Source of the DNA: a bacterium
GTDB lineage: Bacteria > Patescibacteriota > Minisyncoccia > Moranbacterales > DUUL01
NCBI GenBank assembly: GCA_030626045.1
Contig: DAOUPS010000044.1
Coordinates: 1-6,909 of the forward strand
Reading direction: 5' to 3'
Length of the DNA stretch: 6,909 nucleotides
Made by a program: the position numbers and the translations under genes. Shown here one piece after another: positions 1-5,424 of this stretch. How positions within the stretch are numbered: the stretch's first letter is position 1; the number at the start of each line of letters is the position of its first letter. The notes under the pieces were generated by a model. The model was not told the origin of the DNA and made no database searches. It saw only the letters and a program-made list of their open reading frames with translations.

Positions 1-45
1 AGTATTAATTCGGGTTAGCAATACGAATTTAATTTAAAAACTCAA

Positions 46-190
46 AGTCTACAGTGCGGCGGCTATAGTTCAGTGGTAGTCCCGCCTCGGCGGGATGTGG
101 TACCAGCTATGAAAGTTCGATTCCCCTTGAACAATGACTTTCCGAACTTAGAAATGTGGCTCACAATAGAATTGATGAACTGTGAAGCAT
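46..190 (+). repeat. tRNA-His-derived structured repeat, copy 1
   Basis: This stretch aligns without gaps to 1121-1265 (offset 1075, 20 mismatches by hand count, about 86% identity). The first 98 nt carry only 4 differences and the tail carries 16. Positions 46-79 match the leader and 5' half of the intact tRNA-His gene at 1301-1372. Positions 96-125 match its anticodon (GTG), variable and T-arm region. Between them the tRNA's ten bases are replaced by the hairpin TCCCGCC-TC-GGCGGGA (80-95). The 3' acceptor strand is absent, so it cannot be a working tRNA. Two further stems can form: GAAAG/CTTTC (111-115/138-142) with TTCGA/TTGAA (116-120/127-131), and GC-TCACA/TGTGA-A-GC (159-165/181-188). 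It ends 55 nt before the HEPN-like gene and could be part of its leader. It could be a degenerate tRNA copy, an attachment-site remnant or a small structured RNA. Confidence 0.75.
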
Positions 191-245
191 ATTTAGAATA
201 ATCATTCAAAGGCTACATATAGAATAATAACTTTCTTTAGAGTTG

Positions 246-1043
246 ATGAAAAAATCAGTTATCAAAAATCTAATCCTAAGTTATTTAAACGAAAACGAAG
301 AAAAAAAAGTTAATGTGCAATTTTTTAATACTACCCACGTCCCGCAAGGGTTCATAGATTATGCGGAAAAGCAGAGCTGTAAAATTGATATTGAGGGCGA
401 TGAAAGAATTTTTAGAGAAACTTTCTGGGAACTTTTTTCTCAAAACCTTGTTACTGTTGGTTCCGAAAAGCAAGGATGTAAATTACCTTGGGTTTCTATT
501 ACAAACTATGGTTCAAAAACATTTGAAAAGGGCAATAAGCTTCCTTACGACCCCGATGGCTTTCTCGATAATTTTTATAGGGATTTACCTAGCGTAGATG
601 CGATAATCAAAATATATTTCGAGGAAGCTGTAAGTTGTTTTTCTCATAGAGACTATCTAGCAGTCTCCGTAATGATTGGTGGTGCAATAGAAAGAAGTGT
701 CATTGTAATGACAGAGGATTTTGAAAAAGTAATTAAAACAAAAAAAGAGGAATATAAAGAGAGCATCTTGAGCGAATATAAAATAAAGAAAAAATTTGAA
801 AAATTCTTAGATTTCTTAAAATCTAATAACTACCATAAAAAATTAAATGTGACAGCGAGGGAGAAATTAGACAGCTTGTTACCTGCCATTGTAAATTTGA
901 TTAGAATTACAAGAAATCAAACTGGTCATCCTACTGGTAGGCTTGTTAATAGAGATGAGGCTGAGGCCAATATACTATTAGCAAAAGAGGGGATTAAATT
1001 TATATATCATCTAAGCGATTTACTGAAAAAAATTAAGAAGTAG
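246..1043 (+). CDS. winged-helix plus HEPN-like protein, possible RNase or defence protein
   Basis: The protein has 265 residues from the ATG at 246; a TTG sits directly before it, and the ATG is preferred. Residues about 1-100 look like a winged-helix domain: a helical segment around FWELFSQNLVTVG is followed by LPWVSITNYGSKTF, a layout seen in wHTH proteins with an 'l.e.G.l ... p...lT.yG' pattern. Residues about 115-264 are helical and carry SVMIGGAIE and, near the C-terminus, RNQTGHPTG. R223, N224 and H228 there form an RX4H motif, the catalytic signature of HEPN-fold ribonucleases. The family appears uncharacterised. A role in RNA cleavage or abortive infection is inferred from HEPN biology only. 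There is no Shine-Dalgarno site; a TAGAAT -10-like hexamer lies at 220-225 without a good -35. The gene is AT-rich and sits between two tRNA-His-derived repeats, which suggests acquired cargo. It might instead be a non-enzymatic HEPN regulator. Confidence 0.85.
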   Translation: MKKSVIKNLILSYLNENEEKKVNVQFFNTTHVPQGFIDYAEKQSCKIDIEGDERIFRETFWELFSQNLVTVGSEKQGCKLPWVSITNYGSKTFEKGNKLPYDPDGFLDNFYRDLPSVDAIIKIYFEEAVSCFSHRDYLAVSVMIGGAIERSVIVMTEDFEKVIKTKKEEYKESILSEYKIKKKFEKFLDFLKSNNYHKKLNVTAREKLDSLLPAIVNLIRITRNQTGHPTGRLVNRDEAEANILLAKEGIKFIYHLSDLLKKIKK

Positions 1044-1120
1044 GTTTGACTAGCCTCTTTATGTATGGAATAATTACGATTCAAGATTTCGAGTGTTTTT
1101 TTGAAAATTAGTGGTAGAGA

Positions 1121-1265
1121 AGTCTACAGTGTGGCGGCTATAGTTCAGTGGTAGTCCCGCCTCGGCGGGATGTGGTACCAGCTATGAGGGTTCGATTCCC
1201 CTCGAACAATGACTTTCCTGGTTTAAAGATATGGCTTGAGGTAAAATTGATGGACTGCCAAGCAT
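1121..1265 (+). repeat. tRNA-His-derived structured repeat, copy 2
   Basis: Second copy of the element at 46-190, placed 35 nt upstream of the intact tRNA-His gene. It retains the A-box-like and B-box-like tRNA segments and the GTG anticodon context, but has the same 16-nt hairpin (TCCCGCC/GGCGGGA, 1155-1170) and no 3' acceptor strand. Compared with copy 1, the differences in the central stems keep pairing. GAGGG (1186-1190) still pairs with CTTTC (1213-1217) through two G-U pairs, and TTCGA (1191-1195) pairs perfectly with TCGAA (1202-1206), where copy 1 uses a G-U. The tail hairpin is GCTTG/CAAGC (1234-1238/1259-1263), a different pairing from copy 1 in the same place. The T-arm part is closer to the real tRNA than in copy 1. 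Confidence 0.75.
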
Positions 1266-1290
1266 TTAAAAAATGAATAACAGACAAAAG

Positions 1291-1382
1291 TCTACAGTGT
1301 GGCGGCTATAGTTCAGTGGTAGAACACTGGTTTGTGGTACCAGCTATGAGGGTTCGATTCCCTCTAGTCGCCCCTCTGTAGA
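1291..1382 (+). other. leader-trailer helix around pre-tRNA-His
   Basis: TCTACAG (1291-1297) is perfectly complementary to CTGTAGA (1376-1382), extending the acceptor helix of the tRNA-His precursor across three unpaired bases on each side. Extra A-T and G-U pairs (1287-1290 with 1383-1386) can lengthen it. The right arm runs into TTTT, so the whole precursor hairpin may also help end transcription. The two degenerate copies keep the left arm only. Confidence 0.5.
1301..1372 (+). tRNA. tRNA-His (GTG anticodon)
   Basis: A full cloverleaf can be drawn. The G at 1301 is the extra G-1, typical of tRNA-His, and faces the discriminator C at 1372. The acceptor stem pairs GCGGCTA with TAGTCGC (one G-U). 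The D-arm is GTTC-AGTGGTA-GAAC. The anticodon arm is CTGGT-TTGTGGT-ACCAG with anticodon GTG, which reads CAC and CAT. The variable loop has 4 nt, and the T-arm is GAGGG-TTCGATT-CCCTC. The 3' CCA is not encoded (CC then T follows), so it must be added by a nucleotidyltransferase. This is the parent sequence of the two degenerate copies upstream and the only intact tRNA in the window. Confidence 0.97.
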
Positions 1383-1415
1383 TTTTACCCGAGTAATGTA
1401 CTTTTTTTATTTCTT

Positions 1416-1424
1416 TGCTATAAT
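1416..1424 (+). promoter_or_regulatory. extended -10 promoter for the ferredoxin gene
   Basis: TGCTATAAT is a perfect extended -10 element (TGn followed by TATAAT). No good -35 lies 16-18 nt upstream, as is usual for extended -10 promoters. The expected start of transcription is near 1431, giving a leader of about 27 nt before the ATG at 1458. Confidence 0.65.
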
Positions 1425-1457
1425 GACGATAAGGCGTAAGTTACTAAAAATAAAAAC

Positions 1458-1679
1458 ATGGAAATAAAGGTTAATCAGGATAAATGTATAGGATGCGGAA
1501 GATGTACGGAAATTTGTCCTTTGATCTTTAAACTAAATGACCATGGAAAGGTTGATATACTAAGCAGTGATGATATTGACTGCGCGAAAAAAGCGGCAGA
1601 CGATTGTCCCCAAGAGGCAATATCTGTTGAAATCGAAATGAACACCGGCGCGGGCGCGGTGCAGGATAAGAGCCAATAG
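1458..1679 (+). CDS. [4Fe-4S] ferredoxin, single cluster
   Basis: This 73-residue cytoplasmic electron carrier matches the single-cluster ferredoxin type known from Thermotoga maritima. Cys10, Cys13 and Cys16 form the CxxCxxC motif and Cys50, followed by Pro51, supplies the fourth ligand to one [4Fe-4S] cluster. Cys20 and Cys42 lie where the Thermotoga protein has a disulfide. A remote second-cluster motif is absent. The length to about residue 58 fits the family; the last 15 residues (MNTGAGAVQDKSQ region) are an extra tail. The start ATG follows an extended -10 promoter by about 34 nt, and the only SD-like bases (AAGG at 1431) are too far away to be convincing. A rho-independent terminator follows at 1707, so it is probably monocistronic. 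The redox partner cannot be told from this window. Confidence 0.93.
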   Translation: MEIKVNQDKCIGCGRCTEICPLIFKLNDHGKVDILSSDDIDCAKKAADDCPQEAISVEIEMNTGAGAVQDKSQ

Positions 1680-1706
1680 CATTCTGAGGCTTTTTAGCGG
1701 TAAACA

Positions 1707-1738
1707 GTATCACGTTTTGGCGTACGTGGTGCTTTTTT
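1707..1738 (+). terminator. rho-independent terminator after ferredoxin
   Basis: The stem is GTATCACGT (1707-1715) with ACGTGGTGC (1724-1732): nine pairs including two G-U, with an 8-nt loop. Six Ts follow directly at 1733-1738. It ends the ferredoxin transcript before the convergent gpmI gene. Confidence 0.8.
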
Positions 1739-1747
1739 ATGATCAAA

Positions 1748-1770
1748 GAGCCCGCCTAAAGCGGGATCTG
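1748..1770. repeat. palindromic CCCGC/GCGGG hairpin between convergent genes
   Basis: CCCGC (1751-1755) pairs with GCGGG (1761-1765) around CTAAA. Read on the - strand the hairpin is followed by CTCTTTG, so it may act as a weak terminator for gpmI. The CCCGCCT...GCGGGA consensus resembles the hairpin inserted in both tRNA-His-derived repeats, pointing to one dispersed palindrome family. Confidence 0.45.
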
Positions 1771-1824
1771 AATAACAAGTAGAAATCTCATGATCAGGAG
1801 GCCATCCCCTGTTTTTTTAGAAGC

Positions 1825-3411
1825 CTATTTACGTTTTTCTCCGAATATTTCCAAAAGGCTTTGCCCTATCATTTCTCCAGGCGTAACAATATTTAAGAGC
1901 TCAAGAACTGTTGCCGGAATATCTGCGAGCATCCCCTCAATTTTTGATACCGGATCATGGTCCAGAGGCTCCTTTCTGTGATTATTCGGGGTCACAAACC
2001 AACAAGGAACAGGGTTGGCCGAATGTTCAGTGTTGATCTCTCCTGTACGGAGATCGATCATTTCTTCGATATTGCCATGATCTGCGGTTACAATAAGACA
2101 GCCTCGTTTTTTCAATACAGCCTTTATTAACCGATCAAGGCATTCATCAACGACTTCAACTGCCCGAATACCGGCTTCTAAAACGCCTGTGTGTCCAACC
2201 ATATCGGGACTGGCATAGTTGACGACGATAAAATCGTATCGCTTATTTTCAATAGCGTCAACGAGCTTATCTGTAATTTCATAAGTGCTCATTTCCGGGA
2301 CCTCCGCGTATGATGAAACATTTTTTGACGGCACCATTATGCGATCCTCTCCTTTAAAAGGTTTTTCGATGCCGCCATTAAAAAAGTATGTAACGTGAGC
2401 GTACTTTTCAGTTTCCGCAATGCGCAACTGCCTTAAATGGAAATCTGACAATGTCTGTCCAAGCCGTACTGAAATTTCCTGCGGAGGAAAAACAACATCA
2501 ACAGGCAAGCCTTTTTTATATTCCACAAAACAGGCGTACCTAATTTTTTTTGGGCGCTTAACATTTTTAAAGTTATCGAATTCTTTTTGGGAGAACGCTT
2601 CAGTAATTTGCCGCGAACGGTCTTTTCTGAAATTAAAACACACAATCGCATCATTTTCTTCAATAAGGCCAAGCGGGTCGCCGTTATTGCCAACAATGTT
2701 TACGGGGTTTAGATATTCGTCGGTTATATTCTGTTCATACTGATGGTTTATGGCTTCGATCGGATCACGTTCATGGATGCCTTTTCCTTCAGTAAAGGCG
2801 GTGAATGATTTCTCGATCCGATCCCAATTATTGTTCCTGTCCATGGTGTAATACCGACCGGATAGAGTGGCTATTTTTCCGATACCAATCTCTTTTGTCT
2901 TATCGATCACCTTTTGGATATAATCTGTCGCGCTTTTAGGTGAAGTATCGCGGCCATCGGTAATTGCGTGAATATATACGTCCTCCAATTGTTGTTCTTG
3001 CGCAAAATCAAGAAGTGAAAGAAGGTGATCAATATGAGAATGAACATTACCATCACTGACTAAGCCCAGAAAGTGCATTTTAGATTTGTGCTTTTTAACC
3101 CATTCAGCGGCGTCAAGAAGAACGCTGTTCTTGAAAAATTCACCACTCTCAATTTGTCCGGTGATGATGGGAAGAAATTGGTAAATGATCTGGCCACAAC
3201 CCATGGCTTGGTGGCCTACTTCAGAATTGCCAAACACGCCCCACGGCAATCCAACAGCCATTCCCGATGCCTGAAGCTGGGTTTTTGGATAATATCGGTC
3301 AAGTTTATTAATGGTTGGCAAGTTTGCTTGAGCAATAGCGTTTCCTTGTTTGTTCTCCCATTCTCCCCATCCATCTAATATAACAAGCACAATAGGTTTA
3401 AACTTTTTCAT
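1825..3411 (-). CDS. gpmI: 2,3-bisphosphoglycerate-independent phosphoglycerate mutase
   Basis: This 528-residue cytosolic enzyme interconverts 3- and 2-phosphoglycerate in lower glycolysis using two divalent metal ions (usually Mn) and a phosphoserine intermediate. The length is close to the usual 510-550. All key residues are visible: D13 in ILDGWG, the catalytic S63 in GNSEVGH, H124 in SDGNVHSH, DGRD at 152-155, R186 and R192 in GRYYTMDR, R262 and R265 in FRKDR, K336, D403 and H407 in SPDMVGH, D444-H445 in TADHGN and H463. The phosphatase-like and transferase domains are both complete, so it should be active. The ATG at 3411 is preceded by AGG about 10 nt upstream and by a good promoter at 3444-3473. 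The gene is transcribed alone, converging on the ferredoxin gene. Its GC content is visibly higher than that of the flanking accessory genes, as expected for a core gene. Confidence 0.97.
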   Translation of the reverse strand: MKKFKPIVLVILDGWGEWENKQGNAIAQANLPTINKLDRYYPKTQLQASGMAVGLPWGVFGNSEVGHQAMGCGQIIYQFLPIITGQIESGEFFKNSVLLDAAEWVKKHKSKMHFLGLVSDGNVHSHIDHLLSLLDFAQEQQLEDVYIHAITDGRDTSPKSATDYIQKVIDKTKEIGIGKIATLSGRYYTMDRNNNWDRIEKSFTAFTEGKGIHERDPIEAINHQYEQNITDEYLNPVNIVGNNGDPLGLIEENDAIVCFNFRKDRSRQITEAFSQKEFDNFKNVKRPKKIRYACFVEYKKGLPVDVVFPPQEISVRLGQTLSDFHLRQLRIAETEKYAHVTYFFNGGIEKPFKGEDRIMVPSKNVSSYAEVPEMSTYEITDKLVDAIENKRYDFIVVNYASPDMVGHTGVLEAGIRAVEVVDECLDRLIKAVLKKRGCLIVTADHGNIEEMIDLRTGEINTEHSANPVPCWFVTPNNHRKEPLDHDPVSKIEGMLADIPATVLELLNIVTPGEMIGQSLLEIFGEKRK

Positions 3412-3443
3412 ACACTCATTACCTGAATATTTTTATCCCTTAT

Positions 3444-3473
3444 ATAATAACAGAAAAGCCAGAGCTTTGTCTA
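3444..3473 (-). promoter_or_regulatory. promoter of gpmI
   Basis: On the - strand, TAGACA (3468-3473) serves as the -35 and TATTAT (3444-3449) as the -10 with an 18-nt spacer. The bases before the -10 give TGT, an extended -10. The expected transcript start is near 3437, about 26 nt before the gpmI ATG. Confidence 0.6.
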
Positions 3474-3537
3474 ATGGATGATCCTTGAACATGGGAAATA
3501 GAGACAGTGGGACCCTGACAGGTGAGATATCTCGCTA

Positions 3538-3566
3538 TTGACGAAGACAGTGATCAATGTTACAAC
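3538..3566 (+). promoter_or_regulatory. possible promoter of the Cys-containing exported protein
   Basis: TTGACG (3538-3543) and TACAAC (3561-3566) are separated by 17 nt, and the -10 is preceded by TGT. This gives a leader of about 74 nt before the ATG at 3647. A competing -10 (TATAAA at 3579-3584) lacks a -35. A 10-nt palindrome GAGATATCTC (3524-3533) lies just upstream and could be an operator; that is only a guess. Confidence 0.35.
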
Positions 3567-3646
3567 AATGAACAGTTCTATAAATAAAAGACTATTTTAA
3601 ACTGGCAGAAAAACTTAACGAACAAACAAGCGAGAGGAGGATCATC

Positions 3647-4057
3647 ATGATTACCAAACCGGAGAACATATTAGCTGTATTTGTTTTGGCAGTATCGATG
3701 TTGTTAATGGCTCTAGCTGTAGGTCATGGCGATGACTCAACAGCAACTATCGTTTCGAAAGAGAGTGTTTTCTGTCAATGTCGGCAAGGATTGGCTGTTG
3801 GGGTATTTTTTAATGACAGAGAAGAAGCTTCGTATCTTTTCTCTGTTAGGAGAATTGTTTGTGATGACACCGGATGTACAATTTTTGATTGGTTTCAAAC
3901 CAACACACATCCTTCCTCGCCTTGTCTTTTAATGGAGATACAAAAAAAGTGGAACCAGGAAAAAGGCTCCGGATTATATTTTTACGAAGTCAGATATTTT
4001 TCAGAACCGGTGGGAGAGCATAAGATGTTGGTGCTGTATTTTCCCGGGAGAAAGTGA
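3647..4057 (+). CDS. unrecognised small membrane-anchored or secreted protein with five cysteines
   Basis: I do not recognise this 136-residue protein. Residues about 8-26 (from NILAVF to LAVGHG) form one hydrophobic segment with a lysine before it, reading as a signal peptide or an N-terminal anchor; the rest would lie outside the membrane. The exported part has Cys43, Cys45, Cys72, Cys77 and Cys93, including a CQC pair and CDDTGC, suitable for disulfides or metal binding. The mixed polar and aromatic pattern with alternating hydrophobics (for example LYFYEVRYF, KMLVLYF) suggests beta strands. The start is well fixed: AGGAGG at 3635-3640 with a 6-nt spacer, the only canonical ribosome binding site in the window, which suggests strong translation. 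It is monocistronic, with a strong terminator 40 nt downstream. No lipobox cysteine follows the hydrophobic segment closely, so a lipoprotein is unlikely. Confidence 0.75.
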   Translation: MITKPENILAVFVLAVSMLLMALAVGHGDDSTATIVSKESVFCQCRQGLAVGVFFNDREEASYLFSVRRIVCDDTGCTIFDWFQTNTHPSSPCLLMEIQKKWNQEKGSGLYFYEVRYFSEPVGEHKMLVLYFPGRK

Positions 4058-4092
4058 AGAACAGGTCGAATAGAGTTTTCACCTTAACAAAA

Positions 4093-4124
4093 AAAGGGGA
4101 CTGTGATAATTCATAGTCTCTTTT
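4093..4124 (+). terminator. strong, probably bidirectional terminator
   Basis: GGGACTGTGA (4097-4106) pairs with TCATAGTCTC (4111-4120) around a TAAT tetraloop: ten pairs including two G-U. TTTT follows at 4121-4124. The left side is preceded by a run of A, which gives a T-run on the other strand, so it can also stop - strand transcription reading in from the right. Confidence 0.85.
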
Positions 4125-4134
4125 AAAATTGAAA

Positions 4135-4154
4135 AATCCTGAGTATGCGGGATT
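4135..4154. repeat. small inverted repeat
   Basis: AATCC (4135-4139) pairs with GGATT (4150-4154) around a 10-nt loop, followed on the + strand by CTTT. It may be a weak second terminator behind the main one at 4093-4124. Confidence 0.3.
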
Positions 4155-4164
4155 CTTTAATTTG

Positions 4165-4234
4165 GCGGGCAGGCCAGCCCGTATCGCTCGGTACGTTCGG
4201 ACGGGGAGACCCGCTCCAGCGCAAGGAGTCCGAA
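4165..4234. repeat. compound GC-rich palindromic repeat with three-way-junction fold
   Basis: This GC-rich island in AT-rich DNA is a chain of hairpins. CGGGC/GCCCG encloses AGGCCA (about 4167-4182). CGTA/TACG follows. Then a perfect outer stem TTCGGAC (4196-4202) with GTCCGAA (4228-4234) encloses CGGG-GAGA-CCCG (4202-4213) and CTCC-AGCGCAA-GGAG (4214-4228). The core GGAGACCCGCTCCAGCGCA (4205-4223) recurs exactly at 5830-5848. It has the look of a REP-type intergenic element. No protein coding is credible here. Confidence 0.7.
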
Positions 4235-4239
4235 ATTAG

Positions 4240-4266
4240 AATATTAGTGGATTCCTTTCTAATATT
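4240..4266. repeat. AT-rich inverted repeat
   Basis: AATATTAG (4240-4247) is perfectly complementary to CTAATATT (4259-4266) with an 11-nt loop. No run of T follows, so it is not an obvious terminator. It adjoins the GC-rich compound repeat and may mark its edge. Confidence 0.4.
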
Positions 4267-4452
4267 ATTTGCCAAATTATTGCAATAAACAATAAAATAA
4301 AAGGTAAAATATATCTCATAATGTATCCAAAAAATAAATCCAAAATATTTAACTTCCTTTTTTCCCATATATTTTGTAATAATTTGACATTTATAAAACC
4401 TTCTTTAGTTTAGCGGGAGCTTCCCGTGAGTAAACACGTGCGAACCCATTTT
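4267..4452. other. gene-free AT-rich spacer
   Basis: No gene is supported here; open frames on either strand are short, of low complexity, and run into repeats. The only notable structure is a perfect hairpin CGGGA-GCT-TCCCG at 4414-4426. Together with the flanking repeats this makes 4125-4583 a gene-free, repeat-filled region. Confidence 0.5.
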
Positions 4453-4579
4453 TTGGGACTCTTTTCATTAGATATAGTGGCAGGATATACGGAGCTTTTG
4501 CGGAGCGAGAGTACAATGTGGCTCGTAGCGCAGCGTGACACGGAACGGAACGAAATGGGGCGAAGAAGTTTTGTCCCAA
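4453..4579. repeat. composite repeat element A (downstream of the HD gene)
   Basis: The ends TTGGGAC (4453-4459) and GTCCCAA (4573-4579) are a perfect 7-nt inverted repeat. Inside are GGATATACGGAG (4483-4494) and GTACAAT (around 4511-4517). Element B (5194-5283) shares TTGGGAC, GTACAAT and GGATATACGRAG and the closing GTCCC. The interior is rich in short CGGA/CGAA/CGAG motifs, common in palindromic intergenic repeats. The element ends 4 nt past the stop codon of the HD gene. Confidence 0.5.
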
Positions 4580-4583
4580 TGCC

Positions 4584-5153
4584 TTAATCGAAATAACTTT
4601 CAGATTTAGGTAAAAGCATCTTTAAAAAATCTTGCCCTGCCTTTGTTTTGAAAAGGGGCACTCTTCTTTTTTTAAAATCATCAAGAAATTTAAGATAAGT
4701 TTCTTTATCAAAATTTGGTTTAGCTTTATCAACATCGATTTGGGCCAATGAATCGGCTTCAAAAACAAGCTGTGCATCATGCCCTTTAATTTTTTCTAAA
4801 TTATCATGAATACTGATAAGCATACAAATTTGATTGATTTCACTTTCAGAAAAAACATCAATCTTATTAAGTATTTTTTTAGACATGTTTGCCCCAATTA
4901 TCATATGATCCTTCTTAACTTTTTGATTATCATCAAAAGTATATCCCTTGGACAATAAACCAGCATAGCCAATATCATGCAAATATATCGCAGGAAGCAA
5001 AATTTTTGAATTACCGCCTTCATTATCAATTAATTTTTTCATATAGAAAACAGCAGCGTGAAGATGTGGTACATTCCAGCCAGGGCGAGACTTTTTCATA
5101 TACTCTAATGCTTTTACCTTTATTTTGTTTTCAACTTCGTGATCAAGTTCCAT
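4584..5153 (-). CDS. HD-domain metal-dependent phosphohydrolase
   Basis: The protein has 189 residues from the ATG at 5153. A TTG four codons upstream (5165) is an alternative start but no SD supports either. The HD-superfamily metal site is visible in order: H30 or H32 in VPHLHAA, H59-D60 in YLHDIGY, H83 in KDHMIIGA, H116-D117 in ISIHDN and D134 in FEADSLAQ. Such proteins bind one or two metal ions and hydrolyse phosphoesters, often of nucleotides or cyclic nucleotides; the substrate cannot be read from the sequence. The domain fills most of the protein, with a charged C-terminal helix (LKFLDDFKKRR). It is AT-rich, stands alone, and lies between two related composite repeats (4453-4579 and 5194-5283), which suggests a mobile or acquired cassette. 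A strictly degraded, inactive HD is unlikely given the full motif set. Confidence 0.9.
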   Translation of the reverse strand: MELDHEVENKIKVKALEYMKKSRPGWNVPHLHAAVFYMKKLIDNEGGNSKILLPAIYLHDIGYAGLLSKGYTFDDNQKVKKDHMIIGANMSKKILNKIDVFSESEINQICMLISIHDNLEKIKGHDAQLVFEADSLAQIDVDKAKPNFDKETYLKFLDDFKKRRVPLFKTKAGQDFLKMLLPKSESYFD

Positions 5154-5193
5154 ATTGATTAACAATATATTGTAATATAAAAACGTTGTGGCG

Positions 5194-5283
5194 TTGGGAC
5201 GGAATTGCGTACAATAAGCGTGGATATACGAAGTTTTTCTAGAACGAAGTAGAAGAAAAATTCGGGAAAATTGTACCTGTCCC
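5194..5283. repeat. composite repeat element B (upstream of the HD gene)
   Basis: Nested inverted repeats are visible: GGGAC (5196-5200) with GTCCC (5279-5283), and GTACAAT (5209-5215) with ATTGTAC (5270-5276). Inside lie GGATATACGAAG (5222-5233) and a pairable TTCTA/TAGAA around GAACGAAG. It shares four short motifs with element A at 4453-4579, in the same orientation. No coding or promoter function is clear. Confidence 0.5.
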
Positions 5284-5361
5284 GTCGAATGACTGGGAAG
5301 CCGAGAGATTTTCCTCTAAATCCTTACTATACGAGAGTGAACAGAATGTAGTAGAGTGAAA

Positions 5362-5413
5362 GCCTGCCTGCAGGCAGGCAGGGCAGGCAGGCGCAACGTC
5401 CCCGAAACGTTGC
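5362..5413. repeat. CCTGCAGG palindrome cluster plus hairpin
   Basis: GCCTGCCTGCAGGCAGGC (5362-5379) is a perfect 18-nt palindrome. Its left arm can equally pair with a second CAGGCAGGC at 5384-5392. Next to it GCAACGT (5393-5399) pairs perfectly with ACGTTGC (5407-5413) around a 7-nt loop. The cluster lies 12 nt beyond the stop of the MazG-like gene and could stabilise or end its transcript, though no run of T follows. Confidence 0.6.
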
Positions 5414-5424
5414 CCGTAGTCCGC

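Noticed and set aside
46..143. Calling the two tRNA-His-like copies functional tRNA genes
   Set aside because: Both lack the 3' acceptor strand complementary to the 5' strand, and the D/anticodon region is replaced by a hairpin with a 2-4 nt loop, so no cloverleaf forms.
46..1265. Integrase attL/attR sites around a genomic island
   Set aside because: The duplicated part is mainly the tRNA 5' half and internal region, the segment between holds only one gene, and no integrase is present.
1121..1372. CRISPR array
   Set aside because: There are only three related units, of tRNA origin, with unequal spacing and no short spacers.
2420..2743. Open frames on the + strand inside gpmI (also near 3073-3378 and 1790-1981)
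   Set aside because: They are antisense shadows of the well-conserved gpmI coding sequence.
4123..4368. 81-codon open frame on the - strand
   Set aside because: Its C-terminal half is a translation of the GC-rich palindromic repeat, it overlaps the terminator, and its N-terminal half is low-complexity AT-rich sequence without an SD.
4391..4579. 62-codon open frame on the - strand
   Set aside because: It lies almost wholly inside composite repeat A and has no ribosome binding site or recognisable protein pattern.
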